Source: an uncultured Bacilli bacterium (GTDB lineage: Bacteria; Bacillota_I; Bacilli_A; RF39; UBA660). Taken from it: a stretch of DNA of 64,000 nt. The translations under genes and the position numbers were made by a program. Position 1 is the stretch's first letter. Each line of letters starts with the position of its first letter. The notes below the pieces were generated by a model that worked only from the letters and a program-made list of their open reading frames with translations, was not told the origin of the DNA and made no database searches. Where the stretch lies: NCBI GenBank assembly GCA_934098735.1, contig CAKOOS010000006.1:6561-70560 (forward strand). The letters run 5' to 3'. Shown in pieces: positions 1-8,129 of the stretch.

Positions 1-48
1 TTAAAAATACTACTCATAAATATCACTATTAATATTATAACACAATTT

Positions 49-303
49 TTAGTCACGTATAACTTGAGTTACATCATAACCAAAATATTCTAACATTGCT
101 ACAACTTTATTACTTAAATAACCTTTTTCACAAATAATATAATATTTTTTTTGATAATCCAAACAACTTTTATAATTCATAAGCAATTTATCTGCATATA
201 TATTAATTTTACTAAATGGATGTTTTTGATAATCAAGAGGATGCTGAACATCTATTAATATTCCCATTGTATCATTAAATTCACTTAATTTAATTCTTTT
301 CAT
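49..303 (-). CDS. Small rhodanese-like domain protein
   Basis: An 84-residue single-domain protein of the rhodanese family, whose members carry sulfur as a cysteine persulfide. The family signature is seen as IDVQHPLDY at residues 17-25 and the active-site loop CEKGYLS with Cys58, followed by the usual final helix and GYDV strand. The normal glycine-histidine-isoleucine-proline turn after the first motif is degenerate. The ATG follows a good ribosome site (GAGGTAATT). It lies just downstream of the secretion operon terminator and on the same strand, but appears to be separately expressed. Sulfur acceptor and pathway are unknown. Family call is fairly firm; activity is inferred from the retained cysteine. 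Confidence 0.7.
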   Translation of the reverse strand: MKRIKLSEFNDTMGILIDVQHPLDYQKHPFSKINIYADKLLMNYKSCLDYQKKYYIICEKGYLSNKVVAMLEYFGYDVTQVIRD

Positions 304-343
304 AATTACCTCACTATATTTTATGCACTTTAATTTTTAGTGC

Positions 344-369
344 ATAGAAAAAATAACCATTAGGTTATT
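344..369 (-). terminator. Rho-independent terminator of the secretion operon
   Basis: On the minus strand a 7-bp stem (AATAACC/GGTTATT, loop TAAT) is followed by a run of T. The stop codon of the coupling-protein gene lies inside the 5' arm. A second hairpin (TGCACT/AGTGCA) follows at 323-343. Confidence 0.75.
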
Positions 370-2509
370 CATCTCCGAAGAAATCATCAAAGAACTCATC
401 ATCAGATATTATATTATCAGCAATAACTTTACTATCTGAATCAATATTTATTTTAGGATTATCACTTTTTTCTATGTTTTCTTCAGTTTCTTTCTTTATT
501 TCTTCATTAGGTTTAAGTTCTTCAACCATTTTAGGCAAGCTAATATTTTCATCATCACTTTGATTAACAAAATGAGCATCCATCTTCTTTTTCTTTTCCT
601 CTTCTTCTTGACGATCAAGTTCTTTTAATTTTTCATCAATTTCTTTAATCATGTTATCTATATCTACATTGCTAAGTGAAGCACCTGGCATAAGTTCTGG
701 ATTACCAAACGGATTAAATGATGGCATTTGATTACCAGTTGGTCTAAATGGATTAGAAGTTCTAAATGTATCAGGTTCATTTGCCATATTTTTATTTCTT
801 TCTTCTATAACAAATTTTTTAAGATCAAACATTTCTACTTCTTTTCTAACTCTGGTCGGATATTCTTCTTCTTTTCTTTCTATTCCCCATTCCATTTTAA
901 AATCTGGTTCTAACTTTGTTCTAAATGGATCTGTCCTAAGTCTTTTTACAATAGCTTCAAAAAGCTTCATTTTTTGTAAATCAGTAACTGTAATAAGTGG
1001 TCTTGTTGCATTTTTATCTTTATCATCAGTTATCTTTACTTCACCACACATTTTACTAATTTCTTCAAGGGCTTTCATTTCAGTACTTATAAGATAAACT
1101 AAATTACCACAATTTCCTTTAATAATTTCTGCAACATTATCACCATATACATCATTAAGTTGTGCAAAGTTTTGAATAATAAAGGTAAATCTTATATCAC
1201 GACTTCTTGCAGCGGATACCATTGCATCAACATCTTTAAGAGGTGGCATATTAGCAAATTCATCTAATATAAAATTAGTTCTATACGGTAGTTTTCCACC
1301 ATTTTCTTGAGCAACATCAATCAAAGTTTCATAACATTGTTTAATAAAGATAGTCATTAATGAATGATATGTTTTCTTTTCATCATGAATAATCATAAAT
1401 ACTGCTGTTTTACCATTACCAATATCCTTCATATTAAAATCACTATATGAAAGCATTTCACTTAATGCTTCACCAATTGAAAACAATCTTATTTTTTGTC
1501 TAAAAGTAGCTAATAATCCACCTTTAGTATCAGATGGAGCATTAATAACTGCAGCAGCTGATATATATTCATTAGACTTTTCGCCTTTCATTTTGAAATA
1601 TTCTTTAATATAATTACTTCCAGCAGCAAATCTTTCTTCACCAACTGTACTCATTACATTAATACTATTTAAATTAACTTCTTCTTCTTTAGCATCTTTA
1701 AATAAACCAAGTGCCAAGCCAGAAAAATAGTCCGCAGAAGCTTTTTCCCAAAAGTCAGATTCATTTTTATTACTTGGATCATACAAAATATTTAAAGCAA
1801 CGTCATTTAATAACTCAATAGCTTTATCTTGATTACCTTCTCTATAATATCTAAAAGGCATAGTAAGAGGGTTCCATGAATTACCACGCGTAGGTTCACG
1901 AAAATTTAAAACAATTATTTTATATCCACGATCTTTTAAGTATGAAGCACAATATTTATAGATTTCTCCTTTTGGATCAGTAATAACCATACTTTCACCT
2001 TTTTTAGCTAATAAATTAACCATCGGTTTTACTATAGTTTCAGTTTTACCAGATCCAGTAGACCCAATAACTAAGTTATGATATTCACCATTATCAACCC
2101 ACATTTCTTTTCCATTATTGATAAGGGGAATTCCTGCAGCAGTTAAATTATCGTCTAAAGGATTTACTTTTTCTACATTACTTTGTTCTTTTATATCTTT
2201 GTCTTTGGCCCATTTTGAATAACCATCACTAGATTTTTCTTTTAAAATTATTCCAAATCCGCCACCTTTATCTTTTTTAAAAATATAAGAAGAAACACTA
2301 GCAAAAATAGCAATCAATACCCCAATAAAAAGTAAAATTGTAACAGGTAAATATGATCCTGTAAAAGCTTTAAAAGGAAGAAGACCATAAAAAGTACCAT
2401 CAGTTGAAAGTGAAGCAAAATTAAGTACAGCTATAGCACATAAATACAACAACAATCCACAATACAATAAAAACAATAAAAAATCTTTAGGTTCTACTTT
2501 AAACTTCAT
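365..2509 (-). CDS. VirD4/TraG-family type IV coupling ATPase
   Basis: Membrane-anchored hexameric ATPase that recruits substrates to a type IV secretion channel. Two N-terminal membrane segments are visible (about residues 10-32 and 53-77), then the Walker A motif GSTGSGKT at 149-156 and Walker B FILDE at 413-417, as in TraG/VirD4/TcpA proteins. The last 200 residues are acidic, lysine-rich and look disordered, longer than in most relatives. I start at the ATG at 2509 rather than an upstream ATG at 2542, because AAGGAAGGA sits directly before it. It is the last gene of the operon running from 10808, where a coupling protein normally accompanies VirB4. With no relaxase in view, the cargo could be protein or DNA. 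Confidence 0.9.
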   Translation of the reverse strand: MKFKVEPKDFLLFLLYCGLLLYLCAIAVLNFASLSTDGTFYGLLPFKAFTGSYLPVTILLFIGVLIAIFASVSSYIFKKDKGGGFGIILKEKSSDGYSKWAKDKDIKEQSNVEKVNPLDDNLTAAGIPLINNGKEMWVDNGEYHNLVIGSTGSGKTETIVKPMVNLLAKKGESMVITDPKGEIYKYCASYLKDRGYKIIVLNFREPTRGNSWNPLTMPFRYYREGNQDKAIELLNDVALNILYDPSNKNESDFWEKASADYFSGLALGLFKDAKEEEVNLNSINVMSTVGEERFAAGSNYIKEYFKMKGEKSNEYISAAAVINAPSDTKGGLLATFRQKIRLFSIGEALSEMLSYSDFNMKDIGNGKTAVFMIIHDEKKTYHSLMTIFIKQCYETLIDVAQENGGKLPYRTNFILDEFANMPPLKDVDAMVSAARSRDIRFTFIIQNFAQLNDVYGDNVAEIIKGNCGNLVYLISTEMKALEEISKMCGEVKITDDKDKNATRPLITVTDLQKMKLFEAIVKRLRTDPFRTKLEPDFKMEWGIERKEEEYPTRVRKEVEMFDLKKFVIEERNKNMANEPDTFRTSNPFRPTGNQMPSFNPFGNPELMPGASLSNVDIDNMIKEIDEKLKELDRQEEEEKKKKMDAHFVNQSDDENISLPKMVEELKPNEEIKKETEENIEKSDNPKINIDSDSKVIADNIISDDEFFDDFFGDE

Positions 2510-2550
2510 AAAATCCTTCCTTCCATAAATATTATTATACAATATTTTCT

Positions 2551-3312
2551 TTAATCAGCAATAACTAAATCATATTTTCCATCATTATTTTGATACATTG
2601 AATACCCAGTATTTCTAATCATAGAATAATAAGTTCTTCTAAAAATTATATTACTTCCCTTTGCACCATCAATATTAAAAATAGCATAAATAGCATAGCT
2701 TGGTTCATAATGAACTTTTTCTACTTCTATATTTTTATTTAATATAATATTATTTACTCCATTAATAACAGTATAAATAACACTAAAATAATTATTAGCA
2801 CCTTCAATATCAAAATTATTTGCCACTATAATATAATCGTTTATACCATCATTATTTAAATCAACTGATACCTTTTCTTGATATGTAAAATCATCAATAG
2901 TATAATTTTTTGATAAAATATCATTAAGATAATTCACATCTGAAAGAGATAAAACATCAACATCGTAATTTTTAACATCCTTAATAAGTTTATTAGAATA
3001 TGCTAATAAATTACCTTCATAAAATAAATTACTATCAGCTGTATAAACATTCCAGGTATTTATATAATCAATTTGGTAAATACCTTTATAGAAATTATCA
3101 ACATAAACAGTATAATTAATATCTTTATCTAATTTATCAGAATCTAAACTACGCCATGTATCATTCTTTTTTTCCCATAAAGTATTATTTCCCAAAATAA
3201 GATAATCTACCTGGTCGCTTTCTTTTACAACGTTATCTTTAAAAACAAACCATACTACTATACCTATTATAGCTAAAGCAAGTATTAATATAATTGAAAC
3301 TTTCTTATTCAT
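2551..3312 (-). CDS. Membrane-anchored protein of unknown function in the secretion operon
   Basis: I do not recognise this 253-residue protein. Residues 5-25 form one hydrophobic segment, probably an uncleaved signal anchor since there is no lipobox cysteine, so the rest should face outwards. Around residue 150 there is a calcium-loop-like motif DLNNDGINDYIIV, typical of FG-GAP or EF-hand-like extracellular repeats. A clear ribosome site (AAAGGGG) precedes the ATG. It lies between the coupling protein and the peptidoglycan hydrolase, with gaps of 41 and 12 bases, so it is probably an accessory surface component of the secretion machine. That role rests on position only. Confidence 0.6.
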   Translation of the reverse strand: MNKKVSIILILALAIIGIVVWFVFKDNVVKESDQVDYLILGNNTLWEKKNDTWRSLDSDKLDKDINYTVYVDNFYKGIYQIDYINTWNVYTADSNLFYEGNLLAYSNKLIKDVKNYDVDVLSLSDVNYLNDILSKNYTIDDFTYQEKVSVDLNNDGINDYIIVANNFDIEGANNYFSVIYTVINGVNNIILNKNIEVEKVHYEPSYAIYAIFNIDGAKGSNIIFRRTYYSMIRNTGYSMYQNNDGKYDLVIAD

Positions 3313-3324
3313 AGCAACCCCTTT

Positions 3325-5454
3325 CTATTTAAATCTATAAGATATATATCTTACTACATCATTAAAACTATATTTATTAACTTTTCCATCCGCAGGATCT
3401 TTAACTATTACGTCATCGCCAGAAATACTTTGATACAATAAATAGTGTGTAGAATATTTACTATTACTTATTTTAATTAAAACAAAATGATTACTTAAAT
3501 CAAATGAATTTAAAATATTTTTTTTGTCTTGTACACTTTTTGATGCTACTTTTTGATCAGATGCTACGCTTAAAGATGGTGCAACTGTTTGTACGCATGA
3601 CCAAGAAAAATTTCCAGAAGAATCAAAACAACCATTTTTATTTAAAGCATTTACAAAAGTACCTGCATTAAAATTATCAATATTGGTTTTTACACCTGCA
3701 CATGTTATGCCAGTAGCTATAGCAGTTACAGCACAACCAGAATTACCCATATTTAAACCTGAAGAGCCAAGCTTTATACTAGCCCATCTCGAATCACCTT
3801 GTCTGTAAAGTGTACAACCTGGAGTATCATGTTCTGTTCCAATATAATTACTACCTGTTTCATTAGCCTTACACTCTTCAGATGATAAATTAAATATATT
3901 CTGTCTATAAGGAATCATTTTATCATGAACTTGATAAAGTTTATATGCATATTTATCTTCGTCAGTAGTTAAAGCACATGAAGAACCATAGCAAGTTTTA
4001 GAAGAACTACAATAATTAGTTACTTGACTAACTCTAGTATCAGACATGTACTGTTTAATATAAGGAAAATATGCACATCCACCTTGACTCCATGAACCTG
4101 GATTATACCAATTATCCCCTAAGTATGCGTACCTTCCCATCATATCAGCTAGTGTATTATACTGAGATATATTATCAACAAAAGCACGTACACCTTCAAC
4201 AAATGAACTATATCTCTTGCAATCTTTTCCATGTCCAGTGTTAGTACATCCCATACCATAATAGTTATATGCATCACCTGGACTATATCCTTCAACTTCA
4301 GCTCTGGTAACTAAAACTTCCGGATTAATATCATTTTGAACAGAAATATCATAAATATCACCAGCATGATTAATAAATTCGGTTGCATAACTACCAGATT
4401 TATTTGCAAAATGATTTTTAATCTTGGCAATAAATTCATCCCTAGATAAAGTAGTAAATTTAATTGAAAACTCTTCACAAGTTTCAGAATAATTATTTTC
4501 GCTTTCTATGTACTCACAATATGTTGATAAATTATAAAGGCTATATTTACTAGTTTCAGTATCATCTTCGTTTTCTACTTCATTAATATTGGATTCATTT
4601 TGAGAATTAAATAAATAGTTTAATATATCGCCATAATTATTAAAATTAGACAAATCTAAAGAATTTAAATCATTTGGAATTGACAAAGAAATATCACTAT
4701 CTAATGAAGTTATAGTTCCAGTAAAAGAGTCTGGTAAATATAAATAATTTTCTATTTCCGTATAAAGTTCTTCATATTTTGTCAAAATATCGCTAGGAAT
4801 ATCTTTTTCGAAACCAACATTACAAGTATCTAAAGATATATTTTTATTTGTATTATTATAATTTCCAATAGAAAGAGCATTTGTCTTTTGAATAATCATT
4901 AATGATTTCAATATTTCATCATTATAATCATTATTTTTGGAAATATAATATGTGGCACCAAATACATATTCTTTAATACTAAGAGCCGAAACTTCTTCAG
5001 TATCACAAGTTTTTAAAGTAACATTCGTCAAATTAAAATTACATTCTTCATTATAATATCCTGAATCAGCACCTCCAAAAGCAGAAACAAGAAAAAGAAT
5101 TACAATTACAAGAATTACAGCAATGGCAATAACCAACAGCACCCAAGGATTTGCTGCAATAAAAGTAACTATTTTTGAACCTATCTTACCAGCTATTTGA
5201 ACAGTTTTTTGACTAGCTACACTTTTAATAGCACTTCCAGTGTTAGGAGTCGCACCTTCATTTGCTAAAGATTCATTAGTTTCTTCATCATTTGCTAGTT
5301 CATCAACGTTTTCTTTTTCTTCTTGTTCTAACTCATCATCGATGTCTTCATCATTATTTGTTTCACTAGAAAAAGCACCTAATCTTTCATTAATTCTTTG
5401 ATTAGGATCATATAACAATTTACCATGTTTATTTTCACTGCTTTTTCTATTCAC
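3325..5454 (-). CDS. Two-domain peptidoglycan hydrolase of the secretion system (glucosaminidase plus C39-like peptidase)
   Basis: A 709-residue VirB1/CwlT-type wall hydrolase that would open a path through peptidoglycan for the secretion channel. An acidic cytoplasmic part (1-100) leads to one membrane segment at about 103-125. The outer part holds a lysozyme/glucosaminidase-like domain (about 360-500; VTRAEVEGYSPGDAYNYYG with a candidate catalytic Glu) and a C-terminal C39-like cysteine peptidase domain with Cys in NSGCAVTA, His in THYLLY and Asp in KDPADG. Many cysteines elsewhere suggest disulfides. The start is GTG after GGTGGAGGTT, which overlaps the end of the VirB4 gene. Known relatives such as CwlT use an NlpC/P60 peptidase; a C39-like partner is less usual. 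Confidence 0.8.
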   Translation of the reverse strand: MNRKSSENKHGKLLYDPNQRINERLGAFSSETNNDEDIDDELEQEEKENVDELANDEETNESLANEGATPNTGSAIKSVASQKTVQIAGKIGSKIVTFIAANPWVLLVIAIAVILVIVILFLVSAFGGADSGYYNEECNFNLTNVTLKTCDTEEVSALSIKEYVFGATYYISKNNDYNDEILKSLMIIQKTNALSIGNYNNTNKNISLDTCNVGFEKDIPSDILTKYEELYTEIENYLYLPDSFTGTITSLDSDISLSIPNDLNSLDLSNFNNYGDILNYLFNSQNESNINEVENEDDTETSKYSLYNLSTYCEYIESENNYSETCEEFSIKFTTLSRDEFIAKIKNHFANKSGSYATEFINHAGDIYDISVQNDINPEVLVTRAEVEGYSPGDAYNYYGMGCTNTGHGKDCKRYSSFVEGVRAFVDNISQYNTLADMMGRYAYLGDNWYNPGSWSQGGCAYFPYIKQYMSDTRVSQVTNYCSSSKTCYGSSCALTTDEDKYAYKLYQVHDKMIPYRQNIFNLSSEECKANETGSNYIGTEHDTPGCTLYRQGDSRWASIKLGSSGLNMGNSGCAVTAIATGITCAGVKTNIDNFNAGTFVNALNKNGCFDSSGNFSWSCVQTVAPSLSVASDQKVASKSVQDKKNILNSFDLSNHFVLIKISNSKYSTHYLLYQSISGDDVIVKDPADGKVNKYSFNDVVRYISYRFK

Positions 5455-5457
5455 TTA

Positions 5458-7245
5458 TTAATAACCTCCACCTGAACCAAATGAATCGAGTTCTTCTTGT
5501 GTAAGAACAATTTCAATTTTCATTCTTTTGTTACCACAAACAAAAAGTGCATGACCTTGTTCATAATACTTAATCGATTCCTTTTCAGATTCATTTAAAT
5601 CAATTAATTTAGCTAAATCTTCAACAGCTTGTTTTCTAAGTCCCATAATAATGTAATAAGACGCATTATCAAATATAGCTTTACCATGAGTAATAATATT
5701 TGGTGCTGCAAAGTCTGTTGGTTGTTGTGTTATTATAATTGTTCCAGTATTATATTTTCTGCTTCGTCTTTGAATTTGAGCTAAAAATTCTGCTCCAAGT
5801 TCATTATGACCAGCAAGAAGAACATGAGCTTCATCAACCATCATAACAGTATTTATATTTTTATCAAGACATAAGCCCCAAGCATATTTTAAAATATTAA
5901 AGAATAAAGCATTTTTAATATTTTCATCACTATTCATAAGTTCTTTTATATTAAATACTATAAAGTCACTTTCAATAGATAAAGTCGTTTTACCAGTAAA
6001 ATAATATCTAAGCTCTTTAACTAAAGGTCTAACTTTAAGTTCAAGTCTTTCCAATACATCACGTTCATGAGTAGCATCAGTCATTCCTATAAGGTGACCT
6101 TTTATAGTTGCATAAACATCATCAAATGTTGGGAAATCAGCACTTGTAAGTTTAGTAAAATCTGTATCATAATCTATTCTAAATCTTTTATAAGTTTCTT
6201 GTAATACATCACTAAACATTGTAAGAACATCATCTTCAATACTCGGTGAATAATATTTCATAAAAGCTTTAATTTGTTGAATAGTTCTTGTAAGAACAGT
6301 ATATCCCAAACCTTGTGCTATTTCTTCTTCATCTGCATCTATAACAATTTCAAGAGGATTAATCATTCCAAATTCTCCACCTTTACCAAGGTCTAAAAAA
6401 TCTCCTCCCAAAGAATAACACATATCTCCAAGTTCACCTTCAGGGTCAACGCATACTACCTTAAAACCATTTCTAATATGAGTTCTAAGTAGTATTTTTG
6501 CAGCAGTAGATTTACCAGATCCACTCATACCAAGCAAAATAACATTAGCATTATTTCTATTATTTTCTTTTTTAATTTGATATAAAAATTGATTAAATAA
6601 AATTACTCCGCCAGAAAAGTCTACCCCTAATAAAGTAGCATCACCAGGATCCTTAATGCTATCAAAAACAAAAGGATACATAGCTGCTATAGTTACAGAT
6701 GGTATCGGAGTACCAATTCTTTGTTCAATATCTTGTGGAGGAAATATTGGAAGAATAGACTTTAAAGCTTTTTCTTGTTCAAACATCAAAGAAACAGCTC
6801 GCATCCCTAAAGCATCCAAGTAACTTCTCACTTGAATTTTTTTAAGTTCAAGTTCTTCCTTGTTATTAGCAGTAATCATTAAATGCATTTGAAAATCAAA
6901 TATTCTTGCTCCTGTTGCAGCAAGCATTTGAATAAATTGTTCAAGAGATTCATAATCTTGACGAATTCTCTCTTGCATTGTTTGATCTTTTTCACTTTGG
7001 TATCTAACCTTTAAATCTGCTATTTCTTTATTTAACATTTTTTGCAAAACACTAAAAGGAATAGGCATGTGTTTAATTGCTATTTTAACACCTTGAATAT
7101 TAGTCATATCTGACAAAAAGCCAGGAATAATATTTCTAGGAAATGCTATAACAGTCATAATTGTAGAATATTTTCCGCCAAGAACAAATTCAGTAGGTTT
7201 AAATTCCATTCCTTTTGGTGCTACTTCACTTTTCAATTTACTCAT
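5458..7245 (-). CDS. VirB4/TrsE/ConE-family secretion ATPase
   Basis: The motor ATPase of Gram-positive type IV secretion systems, acting at the inner face of the membrane. The 595-residue protein has Walker A GMSGSGKS at 239-246 and Walker B VMMVDEAH at 467-474, plus the late QPTDF region typical of the family. Its N-terminal domain is short because the preceding TrsD-like protein is a separate gene, as in staphylococcal pGO1/pSK41 trs operons. The ATG lies one base past the TGA of that gene, so the two are probably translationally coupled. No disabling change is seen in the nucleotide-binding motifs. Confidence 0.92.
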   Translation of the reverse strand: MSKLKSEVAPKGMEFKPTEFVLGGKYSTIMTVIAFPRNIIPGFLSDMTNIQGVKIAIKHMPIPFSVLQKMLNKEIADLKVRYQSEKDQTMQERIRQDYESLEQFIQMLAATGARIFDFQMHLMITANNKEELELKKIQVRSYLDALGMRAVSLMFEQEKALKSILPIFPPQDIEQRIGTPIPSVTIAAMYPFVFDSIKDPGDATLLGVDFSGGVILFNQFLYQIKKENNRNNANVILLGMSGSGKSTAAKILLRTHIRNGFKVVCVDPEGELGDMCYSLGGDFLDLGKGGEFGMINPLEIVIDADEEEIAQGLGYTVLTRTIQQIKAFMKYYSPSIEDDVLTMFSDVLQETYKRFRIDYDTDFTKLTSADFPTFDDVYATIKGHLIGMTDATHERDVLERLELKVRPLVKELRYYFTGKTTLSIESDFIVFNIKELMNSDENIKNALFFNILKYAWGLCLDKNINTVMMVDEAHVLLAGHNELGAEFLAQIQRRSRKYNTGTIIITQQPTDFAAPNIITHGKAIFDNASYYIIMGLRKQAVEDLAKLIDLNESEKESIKYYEQGHALFVCGNKRMKIEIVLTQEELDSFGSGGGY

Positions 7246-7246
7246 A

Positions 7247-7807
7247 TCACATCACCGCCCCAAAGTTAGTTGCCTCTCCATTATTTAAAAAGTTATCAAG
7301 AACAATTCTTAAATCATTATTTGAAGTTTGCATTGATTGAAGTCCAGCACTAGCTAAACCACTTATTAAATTATGCATTTTTTTTTGAACTAACTCTAAT
7401 CTTTTTTCTTTAAATAAAATATAATATTCAGTATCTACAACGTTATACTCTGAACTCATAAATAAATTAGCTTTATTTATATCCTGCATAATAAGCTTTC
7501 TTTGCGCTTTATTCGTAGCATTATTATACATAAGTTGTAAATGAGATAAATACACGTCTAAATCAACAGGTCTATCTGCAATAAGAAGCCAAAAATCATA
7601 ATCAATACTATTATAAAAATTACGTAATTGATAAATAGTATTATTTTGACTTCCTTGATCTAAAATAAATATATTTTTAGGCATAACCTTTACCCCAGTT
7701 ACATAAGATCCATCATCAAGTTGGATCATACCATTCATTATTTGTCTAATAGGAAGCCAATCTTCACTATAGCTAACACCTGAAGCATTACTTACTTTCT
7801 GACTCAT
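7247..7807 (-). CDS. TrsD-like conjugation protein
   Basis: A 186-residue cytoplasmic protein resembling TrsD of staphylococcal conjugative plasmids and the N-terminal domain of some VirB4 proteins. The recognisable stretch runs from LPIRQIMNGMIQLDDGSYV through VMPKNIFILDQ to NFYNSIDYDFWLLIADRPVD. I start at the internal ATG at 7807, which overlaps the end of the PrgI-family gene by 20 bases; a start at 7867 would overlap it far more. It sits between PrgI and VirB4, the usual place. It could be read as a broken piece of VirB4, but the separate start and the precedent of trsD argue for an intact gene. Confidence 0.75.
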   Translation of the reverse strand: MSQKVSNASGVSYSEDWLPIRQIMNGMIQLDDGSYVTGVKVMPKNIFILDQGSQNNTIYQLRNFYNSIDYDFWLLIADRPVDLDVYLSHLQLMYNNATNKAQRKLIMQDINKANLFMSSEYNVVDTEYYILFKEKRLELVQKKMHNLISGLASAGLQSMQTSNNDLRIVLDNFLNNGEATNFGAVM

Positions 7808-8105
7808 CTTTAACACACCAACCTTTCCAATAATATCTGCGTGGATTAAATATAAAATTACATACATTTATTATAAATTGTAAAACATTATGATAATACA
7901 TTACCGGCGTTACTAGAAAACCAGTAATTACAGCCGGCAACAAAATGATTATCATTTGAACTGGACTAGCATTTTGAACCACCATTAGTAATATTAATGT
8001 TAGTCCACATCCAAAACAAAAAAGTATAATATCAGTTAAGGTAAAAAAACCTAAAATTAATTGTGACTTTTTTGAATTAGCAGGTATTAAATAATTATTA
8101 TTCAT
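7788..8105 (-). CDS. PrgI-family membrane protein
   Basis: A 105-residue inner-membrane protein of the PrgI family (named after the pCF10 conjugation gene), a standard small component of Gram-positive type IV systems. The N-terminus LIPANSKKSQLILGFFTLTD and the two following hydrophobic segments (about residues 20-45 and 48-68) match the family layout, with a short polar tail (RRYYWKGW). It follows the VirB6-like gene by 24 bases and its end overlaps the TrsD-like gene. Exact molecular role in the channel is not settled for the family. Confidence 0.8.
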   Translation of the reverse strand: MNNNYLIPANSKKSQLILGFFTLTDIILFCFGCGLTLILLMVVQNASPVQMIIILLPAVITGFLVTPVMYYHNVLQFIINVCNFIFNPRRYYWKGWCVKDESESK

Positions 8106-8129
8106 CCCATTTCATTCCTTTCAAAATTT

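Noticed and set aside
7245..7249. Frameshift splitting a VirB4 gene into two
   Set aside because: A separate TrsD-like gene before VirB4 is normal in Gram-positive trs operons, and each part has its own start and full motifs.
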